Shown here in pieces: positions 46,368 to 55,048 of a stretch of 64,000 nucleotides of DNA. Source of the stretch: an uncultured Lachnospiraceae bacterium (GTDB lineage: Bacteria > Bacillota > Clostridia > Lachnospirales > Lachnospiraceae). Position numbers and translations under genes: made by a program. The stretch's first letter is position 1, and every line of letters starts with the position of its first letter. The stretch lies in the NCBI GenBank assembly GCA_947245585.1, contig CAMXPV010000020.1:1-64000 (forward strand), given 5' to 3'. The notes under the pieces are model-generated. The model saw nothing but the letters and a program-made list of their open reading frames with translations. It ran no database searches and was not told the DNA's origin.

Positions 46368-46395
46368 CTTATAACCTCCATGATTGCGCTGTTCG

Positions 46396-46488
46396 GAGAA
46401 TGCCGCTTTTCAGGCATTCTCTTGGGTGAAACTTAGAAGTTCTCCGCAAAACAGTCTTTACTGTGAGCGGCTAGAACTTCTTTTCACC
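46396..46488 (-). repeat. 93-nt structured element, copy A
   Basis: Starts directly after the TAA of the Hsp70 gene. Nested stems on the plus strand: GGTGAAA/TTTCACC (46425-46431 with 46482-46488), AGAAGTTCT/AGAACTTCT (46435-46443 with 46473-46481), CCGC/GCGG, ACAGT/ACTGT with loop CTTT. A separate hairpin GAGAATGCC/GGCATTCTC is at 46396-46421. Copy B at 62930-63022 has the same length and fold with paired base changes. Confidence 0.85.
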
Positions 46489-48168
46489 TTATTCGAGCCG
46501 GTCAAATATCTCCTCCGCCACCTTCAGGCACTCGGCAATCTGTCTGTCATCCCCGCCTGCAACCGCCTCCTGAATCTTCTTCATCACAGCCGCAACCTCC
46601 ATACGCCTTGAGCCGAGCGTCTGGGCATACAGCCTCTCCCCTCTCTCCATCACCATTTTCAGCCTGATCCCGCCGCGGGGCATCAGCTTATATTTTCGCA
46701 GTTCCTCCAACCTTCGTTCCAACTCCTCCTCGGACAGACGCAGATTTTCACTGACTAACACCTTTCTTTTTGTCTGCTCCGCCCCCGGATTCGTAAAGTC
46801 CGTAACCTCCACCTCCAAAATGCCGTTGATATCGTATGTAAAACAGATTTTCAGGTGGTTCTCTCCTCTTTTTCGCGGCTGAATATCCATCCGGATGCTG
46901 CCTAGCTTCAAATTATCTTTGCAGTAGTAGGCTTCTCCCTGATAGATGCCGATGTCGATACGGGATTGATTGTCATGAGAATTGCTGTAGTATCCGGTTC
47001 TGGAACAGGGCAGCACGCTGTTTCTCTCGATCACGGCGGACATAATCGGATTTTCCTCATCCACATAATTTACCACATCAGTACCCAGCGTAAAGGGACA
47101 GATATCCGTCAGAACCAGATCTTTAATATCCTCCCTGCGCTCCTTGATGCCGGCATAAATGCCGACTCCCATGGCAACCACCTCGTCCGGCGAAGCGACC
47201 ATGCTCGGCCTGCGCTTCAGCTGCGTCTGCAGATAGAGGGAGATCACCGGCATTTTGGAAGAGCCGCCCACAAGAACGATCTCGTCAATCTCATCAAGTG
47301 ACCGGGCGCTATCGCGGAGCGCTGTGTGAACCGCTTGACTAATCCGGTCAAACAGGCTCTGTCCCAGTCCCGCCAACAAAAGATTATTCAAAGGCATCCT
47401 CTTATCCTCTGTCTCCCATACCAACTCTGTCTCGTCCTGCTCTGTCAGCTCCCTTTTACATTTCTCGGAAAGCCGCAGAAGCGCCGCTTTCTTCTGCGGC
47501 TCCAAACCGTCGTAATCCATCTGGTGATGGGTGCAGAAACTGCGTGCGATCACCTCGTCAAAATCATCGCCGCCAAGCCGGTTATCGCCGCTGACGGCAA
47601 CGATCTCAATCACGTTTTCAAAATAGTCTACCACCGACACATCCAATGTCCCGCCGCCAAAGTCAAAGACCAGATAGGAACCTTCCTCCTCCCCGCTGAT
47701 CCGGCTGGCTGTCAGAGCTGCGGCGGAAGGCTCGTTGACAAGACGCTCCACATGGATGCCCGCCAGTTCCCCCGCCTCCTTGGTGGCATATCTCTGGTTG
47801 TCGTTGAAGTAAGCCGGAACACTGATCACCGCCTCCGTCACCTCTTCCCCCAGAAACCGCTCCGCATCCTCCTTTAACTGGCGCAGGACAAAAGAGGATA
47901 GTTCCTGCGGCGTAAAGGAATTTCCCGCCAGTGTAAATGTTTTGTCCGTCCCCATAAATCGTTTGAAAGAGGAGGCTGATGCCTCCGGATGGGAAACCAA
48001 CCGCTCTTTCGCCACTGCGCCCACGCAGATTTCCCCGTTTTCATCCACGCTGACTACGCTTGGTGTCAATGTTTCCCCCAAAGAGTTGGGAATCAAAACT
48101 GCCCTGCCTTCCTGGCAGATGCAGGCAAGACTGTTGGTCGTACCCAGATCAATTCCGATAATCACCAT
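46489..48168 (-). CDS. Hsp70-family chaperone (HscC/DnaK-like)
   Basis: A 559-residue Hsp70. The nucleotide-binding domain (1 to about 365) shows GIDLGTTNSLACI, VISVPAYFNDNQRYATKEAG, VFDFGGGTLDVSV and IVLVGGSSKMP. The linker and substrate-binding beta domain follow (DICPFTLGTDVV, then RKRGENHLKICFTYDINGIL). At 559 residues it is shorter than DnaK (about 610-640) and has a reduced helical lid, as in HscC-type proteins. It is first in an operon with two membrane proteins, one carrying a J-domain. No grpE is nearby. Confidence 0.93.
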   Translation of the reverse strand: MVIIGIDLGTTNSLACICQEGRAVLIPNSLGETLTPSVVSVDENGEICVGAVAKERLVSHPEASASSFKRFMGTDKTFTLAGNSFTPQELSSFVLRQLKEDAERFLGEEVTEAVISVPAYFNDNQRYATKEAGELAGIHVERLVNEPSAAALTASRISGEEEGSYLVFDFGGGTLDVSVVDYFENVIEIVAVSGDNRLGGDDFDEVIARSFCTHHQMDYDGLEPQKKAALLRLSEKCKRELTEQDETELVWETEDKRMPLNNLLLAGLGQSLFDRISQAVHTALRDSARSLDEIDEIVLVGGSSKMPVISLYLQTQLKRRPSMVASPDEVVAMGVGIYAGIKERREDIKDLVLTDICPFTLGTDVVNYVDEENPIMSAVIERNSVLPCSRTGYYSNSHDNQSRIDIGIYQGEAYYCKDNLKLGSIRMDIQPRKRGENHLKICFTYDINGILEVEVTDFTNPGAEQTKRKVLVSENLRLSEEELERRLEELRKYKLMPRGGIRLKMVMERGERLYAQTLGSRRMEVAAVMKKIQEAVAGGDDRQIAECLKVAEEIFDRLE

Positions 48169-48284
48169 AGTTACCCTCCATTTTTATCACGTCAGGCCTC
48201 AAAAGCCGTAACCTTCCATACTGCTGCGTCCATTATACACCCGTCAAAAACCATAAGTCAAAAAACAGATCCTAGATAAAACAT

Positions 48285-48313
48285 TTGTATTTACGCCCCA
48301 CATCGACTATACT
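48285..48313 (+). promoter_or_regulatory. Promoter of the PHP-GGDEF operon
   Basis: TTGTAT (48285-48290), a 17-base spacer and TATACT (48308-48313), about 60 bases before the PHP start codon. Confidence 0.7.
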
Positions 48314-48373
48314 GTAATTGAATAATTACACGAACAGACCGTATGCCCCTCATACACCGGAAAGGAGTTTTCC

Positions 48374-49192
48374 ATGGCGATTACCGCAGACTTTCACCTT
48401 CATTCTTCTTTTTCGGGCGATTCTGACACGCCCATGGAACAGATGATCCTTAAGGGAATCGAACTGGGGCTTACCGAAATGTGCTTTACGGAGCACAACG
48501 ACTTCGACTATCCGGTGACCGAACGCGAGGCTGACGGTTTTTTTGAGGTAAATCCCGATGCCTATCTCTATGATTTCCTGAAAATGCGGGAAAAATATGC
48601 GGATCAGATTCATCTGCTTTTCGGCGTAGAACTGGGGTTACAGCCTCATCTCTCCAAAAGGAATGCGGCCTTTGCCAAAGGACATGACTACGACTTCATC
48701 ATCGGCTCCTCCCACCTTTGTCACGGAAAAGACCCCTATTATCCTGCGTTTTATGAGGGGCGCACCCAGGAGGAAGCCTATCTGGAATACTTTGAGTCCA
48801 TCCTTGAAAACCTGAAGGCTTTCAGCAATTTTGATGTTTACGGTCATCTGGATTATGTGGTGCGCTACGGCCCAAAGAAGGATGAGGGTTATTCCTACGA
48901 GATGTACCGGGAACTATTTGACCGCATTTTAGAAAAGCTCATAGAGATGGAAAAAGGCCTTGAAGTGAACACGGCCGGACTGACAAAAGGGCTTCGGGAG
49001 CCTCATCCCTGCGCCGGTATCCTGACGCGCTACCGGGAAATGGGCGGCGAGATCGTCACCGTAGGCAGCGATGCCCACGCTCCCGGACAGATTGTCCACG
49101 CCTTTGACCGGGCAGCCGAATTGTTAAAAGAATGCGGCTTTCGCTATTACGCCACTTATGAGAAAAGGAGTCCCTCCTTCCATAAATTATAA
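48374..49192 (+). CDS. PHP-domain phosphatase (histidinol-phosphatase-like)
   Basis: A 272-residue metal-dependent phosphatase of the PHP superfamily, HisJ/HisK type. Metal-ligand motifs: DFHLHSSFSGD, the FTEHNDFD segment, IIGSSHLCHG, DVYGHLDYVVRYG and GSDAHAPGQ. It may dephosphorylate histidinol phosphate, but no his gene is nearby, so another phospho-substrate is possible. AAAGGAG precedes ATG 48374. It lies 12 bases before a GGDEF gene, so the two are co-transcribed. Confidence 0.88.
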   Translation: MAITADFHLHSSFSGDSDTPMEQMILKGIELGLTEMCFTEHNDFDYPVTEREADGFFEVNPDAYLYDFLKMREKYADQIHLLFGVELGLQPHLSKRNAAFAKGHDYDFIIGSSHLCHGKDPYYPAFYEGRTQEEAYLEYFESILENLKAFSNFDVYGHLDYVVRYGPKKDEGYSYEMYRELFDRILEKLIEMEKGLEVNTAGLTKGLREPHPCAGILTRYREMGGEIVTVGSDAHAPGQIVHAFDRAAELLKECGFRYYATYEKRSPSFHKL

Positions 49193-49204
49193 GAGGACTA
49201 CGCC

Positions 49205-50914
49205 ATGAATGAGAAAAGGAAACCTACGCGTAAAACCATTCAGAAAATATTGTTTATCATCTATGCGATGTTTAGCATCTTCTGTACCACAGCCATGATT
49301 GACCGGATGTTTTCCAACGACTATTCCGCGATCTCAAAGTGCGTCACGTTGAACGACGAATGGGATATCACGATCAATAACCAAACCTATCAAAATGTCT
49401 CTCTGGATACATTTCGGTTTGATCTTGTAAACACAGGCGATGCCATCACCATGATGCGGCCCTTGCCGAACCGTCTGGATTGTGTAGGCAATGCCCTTTT
49501 ACTTCCCATCAGGCAGACCGCCGCTAAAGTCTATATAGATGCCGATCAGATCTATCAGTATGGGTGGGACCGGATCAACCAGCATAAGACCATCGGCAGC
49601 GGTTATCTGACCGTGGAGCTGCCGGACAACTACGCGGAAAAAACACTGAAACTTCACCTCACCGTAGGGGAAGACAACGCCTTCTCCCACTTTGACCCCA
49701 TTCAAATCTACGAATGGAAAAATATTTACCGTGTCATTTTGACTGAAAACAGGATGCCCCTTTTTCTCGGGTGCTTTTTGACCATCTTCGGGCTCGTGAC
49801 CTGCCTCATTACGGTTTTTGCCCTGCTGTTTTCCGGCAAATTCCTTCGCATCCTGTGCGTTTCCCTGTTCTCCATCTGTATCGGGCTGTGGACCCTGTGC
49901 TACTACAATGTCCTGCTGATCTTCTCCATGCCCCTTTACATGATCAGCCTGCTTGAGTATCTCTCCCTCTTTCTGGCACCCATTCCCCTTGTCATCTATA
50001 TGCGGGAGGATGTGTTTGCCCTGAACCGCCCTGTTATGTGCCGCCTCTACCGGCTGCTTCTCGTCGTACAGATCGCCGCATCCACCATAACGATCGGTTT
50101 GCATTCTGTCGATCTGGTGCACTGTGCGGCTACTTTGAAATACATGCAGGCGCTGCTCATCTGCGAGTTAGTCTACTTTGTGATCGTGGAATTTATGAAT
50201 CTGCGCATCAGCCACCAACTTGTCCACAAGCTCTTTCTGGTAGGCATGCTTTTGCTCTCCACCTGTGTTTTCTGCGACCTGCTTTCTTACCATCTGGACC
50301 GTTACGAAGGCGTAGCGCTGCCCCCGGTCAAGGGCATTGCCCCTCTCGGTATGGTTCTCTTTATCTTTATCCTGTTGGTCTCCTTCTATATCAATCTGAC
50401 GGAGAAAATGATGCAGGAGGCAGAGCGCAACTCCCTGATCAAGAGCGCATACACCGACGAACTGACACAGATTCACAACAGGCGCTACTGCATGGAATAC
50501 ATGAACCGCATTATGGAGATGGAAAATCCGGACTACACGGTTATCTGCTTTGATTTAAACAACCTGAAAATCACCAACGACACCTACGGACACGCAAAGG
50601 GCGATCTCCTGATCAGAAGCGCCGCTGAAGTCATAGACAAGGCCTTTAGTCCTTATGGCATTGTGGCACGAATGGGCGGCGATGAGTTTATTGCCATCAC
50701 AACAACCGGAGATTCGGAGAAAATCTCTGCCATTATGGAAGAGTTTCACAACTGTATCGACAAAAAGAATCAGGAAATTCCGGATCTGCATCTGTCCATT
50801 GCCTACGGCTATGCCTCCTGCAGTCCAAAGGAATACAATATAGAAAAAATCTATCAGATCGCGGACGACCGCATGTATGAAAATAAACAGGCGATGAAGC
50901 GCGCAGGCGCTTGA
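49205..50914 (+). CDS. 7TM-type diguanylate cyclase
   Basis: A 569-residue membrane diguanylate cyclase. An N-terminal helix (about 12-34), an extracellular beta-rich domain (about 40-180), seven helices of the 7TMR-DISM type (about 185-400) and a C-terminal GGDEF domain with an intact RMGGDEF. There is no RxxD inhibitory site (SPYGIV at that position), so feedback control differs from the enzyme at 2954-4372. AGAGG lies before ATG 49205. It shares the operon of the PHP phosphatase. Confidence 0.9.
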   Translation: MNEKRKPTRKTIQKILFIIYAMFSIFCTTAMIDRMFSNDYSAISKCVTLNDEWDITINNQTYQNVSLDTFRFDLVNTGDAITMMRPLPNRLDCVGNALLLPIRQTAAKVYIDADQIYQYGWDRINQHKTIGSGYLTVELPDNYAEKTLKLHLTVGEDNAFSHFDPIQIYEWKNIYRVILTENRMPLFLGCFLTIFGLVTCLITVFALLFSGKFLRILCVSLFSICIGLWTLCYYNVLLIFSMPLYMISLLEYLSLFLAPIPLVIYMREDVFALNRPVMCRLYRLLLVVQIAASTITIGLHSVDLVHCAATLKYMQALLICELVYFVIVEFMNLRISHQLVHKLFLVGMLLLSTCVFCDLLSYHLDRYEGVALPPVKGIAPLGMVLFIFILLVSFYINLTEKMMQEAERNSLIKSAYTDELTQIHNRRYCMEYMNRIMEMENPDYTVICFDLNNLKITNDTYGHAKGDLLIRSAAEVIDKAFSPYGIVARMGGDEFIAITTTGDSEKISAIMEEFHNCIDKKNQEIPDLHLSIAYGYASCSPKEYNIEKIYQIADDRMYENKQAMKRAGA

Positions 50915-50965
50915 AGATGGATGCAGAAATGTGTCTTTCCATTGTATACATAAAAGAGGTATGTA

Positions 50966-51604
50966 CTATTTACTTAATGAACCATAAAAACTTTCATCTA
51001 TCAAATGACGCACGCTATCAGGAATATGTTTGCTTTCATCGTTAACTAATAGATTCCTATACCTGGATTCGCTTCCATCTTTTATAAAAATAAAATCTAC
51101 TATCGCTCCATCTGCACTTTTCTTCACAGAAGAATCCTCCACTCTCAAAGTCATTGGAAGGAACAAGTTATTAATCTTTTTACCATAGTTATCCAAGTTT
51201 TCAGTTAACCCCAATGTAAACTCCAAATTAGTTACACTTAACTTATATGTTATTGTAACAGTTTTCATATCTTTAAGTATGCAAACCATTTCACTGGTTA
51301 ATTCCGGCAACTTTTTCAAACAGGGTAGCTTTTTCCTGGCATTTGCATAAGGATGCCTGCCTGAAAAATAGAACTGACTATTTGTTAGTATCCTTTTCTT
51401 CGCATTTTTATAAAAATCATTTGCGGAAAGTCTGGTTTCTACACCTGTTAGATGCAAAAAATGATCTACCGGAAAAGACACCTCAAAAAAATCATCTCCA
51501 TACACATATAGAAAATTCTTACCTGCCAATTGGCTGCTATATATTACCGCTGAATCCATAATATCTAGCCGTATAGCATTTTTCTTATCTGTTTTCGTTG
51601 CCAT
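50966..51604 (-). CDS. PBECR4-type toxin-nuclease domain protein
   Basis: A 212-residue cytoplasmic protein resembling the PBECR4 family (phage barnase-EndoU-ColicinE5/D-RelE-like nuclease 4). Typical segments: KNFLYVYGDDFFEVSF, FLHLTGVETRLSANDFYKNA, FYFSGRHPYANARKKL, and LSVTNLEFTLGLTENL. Such proteins are linked to phages and mobile elements and are proposed nucleases. No partner antitoxin is adjacent in the same operon. The gene is AT-rich against its neighbours, which points to transfer. An AGAGGG site precedes ATG 51604, with a stable hairpin just upstream. Confidence 0.65.
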   Translation of the reverse strand: MATKTDKKNAIRLDIMDSAVIYSSQLAGKNFLYVYGDDFFEVSFPVDHFLHLTGVETRLSANDFYKNAKKRILTNSQFYFSGRHPYANARKKLPCLKKLPELTSEMVCILKDMKTVTITYKLSVTNLEFTLGLTENLDNYGKKINNLFLPMTLRVEDSSVKKSADGAIVDFIFIKDGSESRYRNLLVNDESKHIPDSVRHLIDESFYGSLSK

Positions 51605-51966
51605 ATATCCCTCTAATGTAAAGAGGAGTGTGAACTCACACTCCTCAGTTTATCCTTATAAAAAGAGTTTTATGCTGGTTGTCAGCCTCGGCATCCAGTT
51701 AAAATGCCCAAAACGACGCGGAAATCATTAAGTCCCCCGCGTGGACTACAACTTTATCTAAGTTGCCAAGCTCAATGCCCATTTAAGACATCTAATGAAA
51801 CGGAATTTTATCCTGCTCCGTCTGCAGCCCAACTTTTTACGATGCTCTTCCATCGAGGCATTTCTGTCCTGACTATATTTTAAACCATTTTGAAAAAATT
51901 ATCAATCTTGTTTTTGCATTTTCGTAATATAATATACGCTTCCTTTTGGAAAGAGTCCCCCATAGC
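51605..51966 (-). other. 362-base gap with dense hairpins; candidate structured RNA
   Basis: No protein is evident. Hairpins: 51623-51646 (GAGGAGTGTGA arms), 51674-51686 (GCTG/CAGC), 51690-51708 (GGCAT/ATGCC), 51716-51742 (ACGCGG/CCGCGT), 51749-51765 (CAACTT/AAGTTG), and a multibranch closed by 51774-51779 with 51857-51862 (AATGCC/GGCATT) that holds 51800-51821 (ACGGA/TCCGT) and 51840-51855 (CGATG/CATCG). The group lies just upstream of the PBECR4-type gene on its strand. It may be a leader or an independent ncRNA. Confidence 0.45.
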
Positions 51967-52479
51967 TTAACCTAACAGATGAAATCCATCTTCTACGTAT
52001 TTTACTAAAGACTCACTCACATATTGTTTTACAACTCTATCATAAGGAAATGTCTCCACACATTTTAATCTCTTTTTAATCCATTTGACCAATTCTTTGT
52101 ACCATTTATCAAGCCCTTCATCTTTTTGAATCAATTGTTCATTTTCATCCCAATATTTGTTAACCAAATATAATCTTCCTCTTTGAATCTGCTTTAGCTT
52201 AATTCTTGGTATCGTTTCGCCAAACTCAATGACAGGTGACGCATACGAATCTATATACTGAATTTCATTTTCTATATTTCTGAGATTCATTTCTCCAAAC
52301 TCATCCTTTGCTAAGTAGAGATTGATCCAGATATCCTCTGGCAAAGAATATACCTGCACACTCCCCTTCTCTGCTCCTCTTTTTTTATTTTGAAACACTT
52401 TACCGCCACTGTCGATTATCATTTTTATAAATTCATTTTCGTCAGTTGCATCCATGATAAAACCAAATTGTTTACCCAT
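51967..52479 (-). CDS. Hypothetical protein, possible immunity protein
   Basis: I do not recognise this 170-residue soluble protein. It is mixed alpha/beta, rich in Lys, Glu, Ile and Tyr, with no signal or helix. Its size, AT-rich composition and position beside an Imm30-like gene resemble orphan immunity proteins of polymorphic-toxin loci, but this is inference from context. AAAGGTAGGAAG lies before ATG 52479. It is 24 bases downstream of the Imm30-like gene and co-directional. Confidence 0.6.
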   Translation of the reverse strand: MGKQFGFIMDATDENEFIKMIIDSGGKVFQNKKRGAEKGSVQVYSLPEDIWINLYLAKDEFGEMNLRNIENEIQYIDSYASPVIEFGETIPRIKLKQIQRGRLYLVNKYWDENEQLIQKDEGLDKWYKELVKWIKKRLKCVETFPYDRVVKQYVSESLVKYVEDGFHLLG

Positions 52480-52503
52480 AAAGTCTTCCTACCTTTCTCT
52501 TCG

Positions 52504-52926
52504 CTATAAATTGTTTTTCAGGAAATCTTCAAATACTCTCTTAGTCGCATCTCCTGCTTTAGGCATTAGCTCCTCGATTTTAGAAACTATTCGCGAATCC
52601 ATTTGTATCAAATTTAGACTCTCTTTGCTTGTAAAATTTCTTAAAGAATCCACTACAATTTCAAATAATTCACTGTCATCAATTTCTGCTAAGTTTAATA
52701 ATACTTTTAATTGGTTTAAATCATTTTTGTCATGCATACAATATGCCAAACGTTTTTGCCATTCTACCGTTCTTTCTGATACTGCTTCCAATAACATTTT
52801 CCAATCATTTTCCGCAAATTCACAAAGCATATTTTCTGCAACATCAACCCCCTCATCATACCAATAATCAATGGCAAAATCTTCTACTGCAAACTCAAAA
52901 ATATATTTGTCAAATTCATCAAACAC
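52504..52926 (-). CDS. Imm30-like immunity protein
   Basis: A 140-residue all-helical acidic protein. The pattern CEFAENDWKMLLEAVSER then EWQKRLAYCMHD, followed by LKVLLNLAEIDDSELFEIV, is like the Imm30 immunity family of contact-dependent toxin systems. No cognate toxin is within reach, so it would be an orphan that gives protection from neighbours. The start is GTG 52926, with GGAGAGAAAGG upstream. Confidence 0.6.
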   Translation of the reverse strand: MFDEFDKYIFEFAVEDFAIDYWYDEGVDVAENMLCEFAENDWKMLLEAVSERTVEWQKRLAYCMHDKNDLNQLKVLLNLAEIDDSELFEIVVDSLRNFTSKESLNLIQMDSRIVSKIEELMPKAGDATKRVFEDFLKNNL

Positions 52927-52982
52927 CCTTTCTCTCCTTTGCTGCCTCTTGCGTCGTAGGGGTAGTTCTACGCGGCCCTGCC

Positions 52983-53264
52983 CTAATAGAAATATGGATT
53001 AAAGATACGTTGCCCCTTTAATGGGCTAATGTCAGAAAATTTAATATCGTATTTTTCTATAAAATTCTTTTCTATCTCCTCAACAGATAAATACCTATTT
53101 ATTTTTTCATACTCGTATTTTTCCATTGCCATATTATCCTCTGCTATTTCACATTCATAAACAACATAAACATCATCTACTTTCTGAACTGCATAGGAAT
53201 ACCAATAAAATCTATTATTTTTTTGGATTCTCTTTTCAATTCCTAACTGTTTCCCTGATTCCAA
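52983..53264 (-). CDS. Small hypothetical protein of the accessory island
   Basis: 93 residues or a few more; not recognised. It is beta-rich in the middle (FYWYSYAVQKVDDVYVVYEC) with a helical charged C-terminus. The frame starts at TTG 53264. An upstream GAGGGTAAAAGG would better suit a start a few codons earlier (an ATT codon), so the exact start is unclear. It lies 32 bases after the large lipoprotein gene, but its AT-rich composition groups it with the immunity-like genes. Confidence 0.5.
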   Translation of the reverse strand: MESGKQLGIEKRIQKNNRFYWYSYAVQKVDDVYVVYECEIAEDNMAMEKYEYEKINRYLSVEEIEKNFIEKYDIKFSDISPLKGQRIFNPYFY

Positions 53265-53296
53265 TTTGTAATAAATCCTTTTACCCTCATTCTGTT

Positions 53297-55042
53297 CTAA
53301 TCGTTATTCCAATCAGTATCTGCCAACACATCCGAGACAAACTCCGGCGACAGAATATCCCTCAAATCCTCCCACTTGACCAATACATACTTACTTTCAT
53401 AGGCTTCGCCTATCAACAGTCCATGATAGGATATGAGGTAGGTAAATCCCCCCGGCTCCAAATCATCGATCCACCATTGAAAGTATTCGTTCCTGTCATT
53501 TTCTTTTCTTATTATTTCCAGTAACTCTTCCCTGTAATTTTCCCCCTGGAACAGATCTTCAAACTCATATTTCTCTCCCGTTGTCGCATTAAAGGAAGCC
53601 GACATCTCAATCCCGCAGCCCTTATAGCCCACATCATCCATATCCACCACGGTAAAGAGATTTCCCCATCGAAACGCCGCCATAGTGAAGAGATTGGTAT
53701 GGGTTTTCCAAAAACTATCCCGCACTTCTTCGGCATCCATCGCTGCCGCTTCTTCCTGAAATACCTGCATCTGTGCTTTCCGGCTCTCATACAATTCCTC
53801 ATGGTACCGGTTAACCGCCTCTGCCAACGCATCCGTTCCCTTCATTTCCGCAAGCTGAATTTCCCAGACGGCCGAACCATATCCCTCCCATGGCTGCTCT
53901 AGCTCGCACTCCGCATAATAAGAAAATCTGTCACTGTCGTCCACGAACCACCTCTCTTCCGTTTCCTTTTCCCCGCCCGCTTCCGCTTCGATATAGCAGT
54001 AACCGGACGACTTATGCCACTCCACCGCGTCTGCTCCTTGATTTGCCTCATAAATGTCATACAGGTGGCCGCCCGTCCACGTCTCCGTATCATAGCGGTA
54101 CGGATTATTCCAGTCGCTGTACCTCACCACATCCGCGATCAGTTCCGGCGCCAGAATATCCGCAACGGCTTCCCAGGCAAACCGCAAAATCTCTTCCGGC
54201 CCATCCCCATACAGCAACAGCCCCTGATAAGTGAGCGCAAAAGAAAAACGGGAATGCAAAATCCTGTTCCATTCGTCGGCGTCAAGATCGCCGTGCCCCT
54301 GTCGGAGAATGTCTGTCAGTTCCTCCACATAATCCGCCGTATTGAACAGGTCTGCGGCCTCGTATTTTTCCCCCGTCATGCTGTTAAAATTTGCGATCAC
54401 TGCCGTGCTGCCCGCATCCGGCGTCTCCTCTATGTCCAGCACAGTGAATACATTGCCCCAACGGAAAGAAGCTAGCGTATAGATATTATCGCAATAACGC
54501 GTTTCATCTTTGCGTGTGGCAAAAACTTCCGTCTTCGTTTCCGCCTCCCCGTACCCCTGCATGCGCGCCTTGTGGTTTTCATACATCTCCTCATGGTATC
54601 GGTTGACCGCCTGTGCCAGCGCATTCGTTTCCTTCATTTCCGCAAGTTGGATCTTCCCTGTCACGCTGCTGCGCCCGTCATGCGGCAGACGGTATCTCTC
54701 ACAATAGGCAAATCTGTCGCTGTCTTCCACAAACCATGCGCCGTTTATCTCAGAAAGAAGGCCATAGTTCGCCCTCCTGATCGGCTCCAGATACGCCTCT
54801 CTGTCCGCCTCCCCGATCGGCTCCGGATACGCCTCGCTGTCTGTTTCTTCCTGTACAGGATCAGAACACTGGCTCTCCTCTTCACCGTATGTATAAGAAC
54901 CCAGACCGTTCTTCTCTGCATCCGGAGCGGATTTACAGCCGCAGAGTGTCGTGCCGCATAAAACCATGCATAACAATACACTGCATACACCTTTTTTTTC
55001 AGTGCGTTTCCATATATTCATCATATCCATCGTAATTTTCAC
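53297..55042 (-). CDS. Lipoprotein with two tandem RsiV/DUF3298-like domains
   Basis: A 581-residue lipoprotein (signal ending LCGC, about residue 35). It contains two copies of a domain of about 220 residues (about 100-330 and 340-580), each with WFV(E/D)DSDRF, IQLAEMK, ALA(Q/E)AVNRYHEE, FRWGN(V/L)FTV, F N(S/A)xTGEKYE and a late GLL segment. The TG...DLF pattern is like the DUF3298/RsiV C-terminal domain, which senses the cell envelope. An internal duplication is clear. Upstream is mnmA, whose stop is 6 bases from this frame's GTG start. Confidence 0.7.
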   Translation of the reverse strand: MKITMDMMNIWKRTEKKGVCSVLLCMVLCGTTLCGCKSAPDAEKNGLGSYTYGEEESQCSDPVQEETDSEAYPEPIGEADREAYLEPIRRANYGLLSEINGAWFVEDSDRFAYCERYRLPHDGRSSVTGKIQLAEMKETNALAQAVNRYHEEMYENHKARMQGYGEAETKTEVFATRKDETRYCDNIYTLASFRWGNVFTVLDIEETPDAGSTAVIANFNSMTGEKYEAADLFNTADYVEELTDILRQGHGDLDADEWNRILHSRFSFALTYQGLLLYGDGPEEILRFAWEAVADILAPELIADVVRYSDWNNPYRYDTETWTGGHLYDIYEANQGADAVEWHKSSGYCYIEAEAGGEKETEERWFVDDSDRFSYYAECELEQPWEGYGSAVWEIQLAEMKGTDALAEAVNRYHEELYESRKAQMQVFQEEAAAMDAEEVRDSFWKTHTNLFTMAAFRWGNLFTVVDMDDVGYKGCGIEMSASFNATTGEKYEFEDLFQGENYREELLEIIRKENDRNEYFQWWIDDLEPGGFTYLISYHGLLIGEAYESKYVLVKWEDLRDILSPEFVSDVLADTDWNND

Positions 55043-55048
55043 CCATCC

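Noticed and set aside
51623-51646. Hairpin before the PBECR4-type gene as a simple terminator
   Set aside because: The stem is strong, but on the minus strand only TTTACATT follows, and it lies directly upstream of a start codon. It fits a leader structure better.
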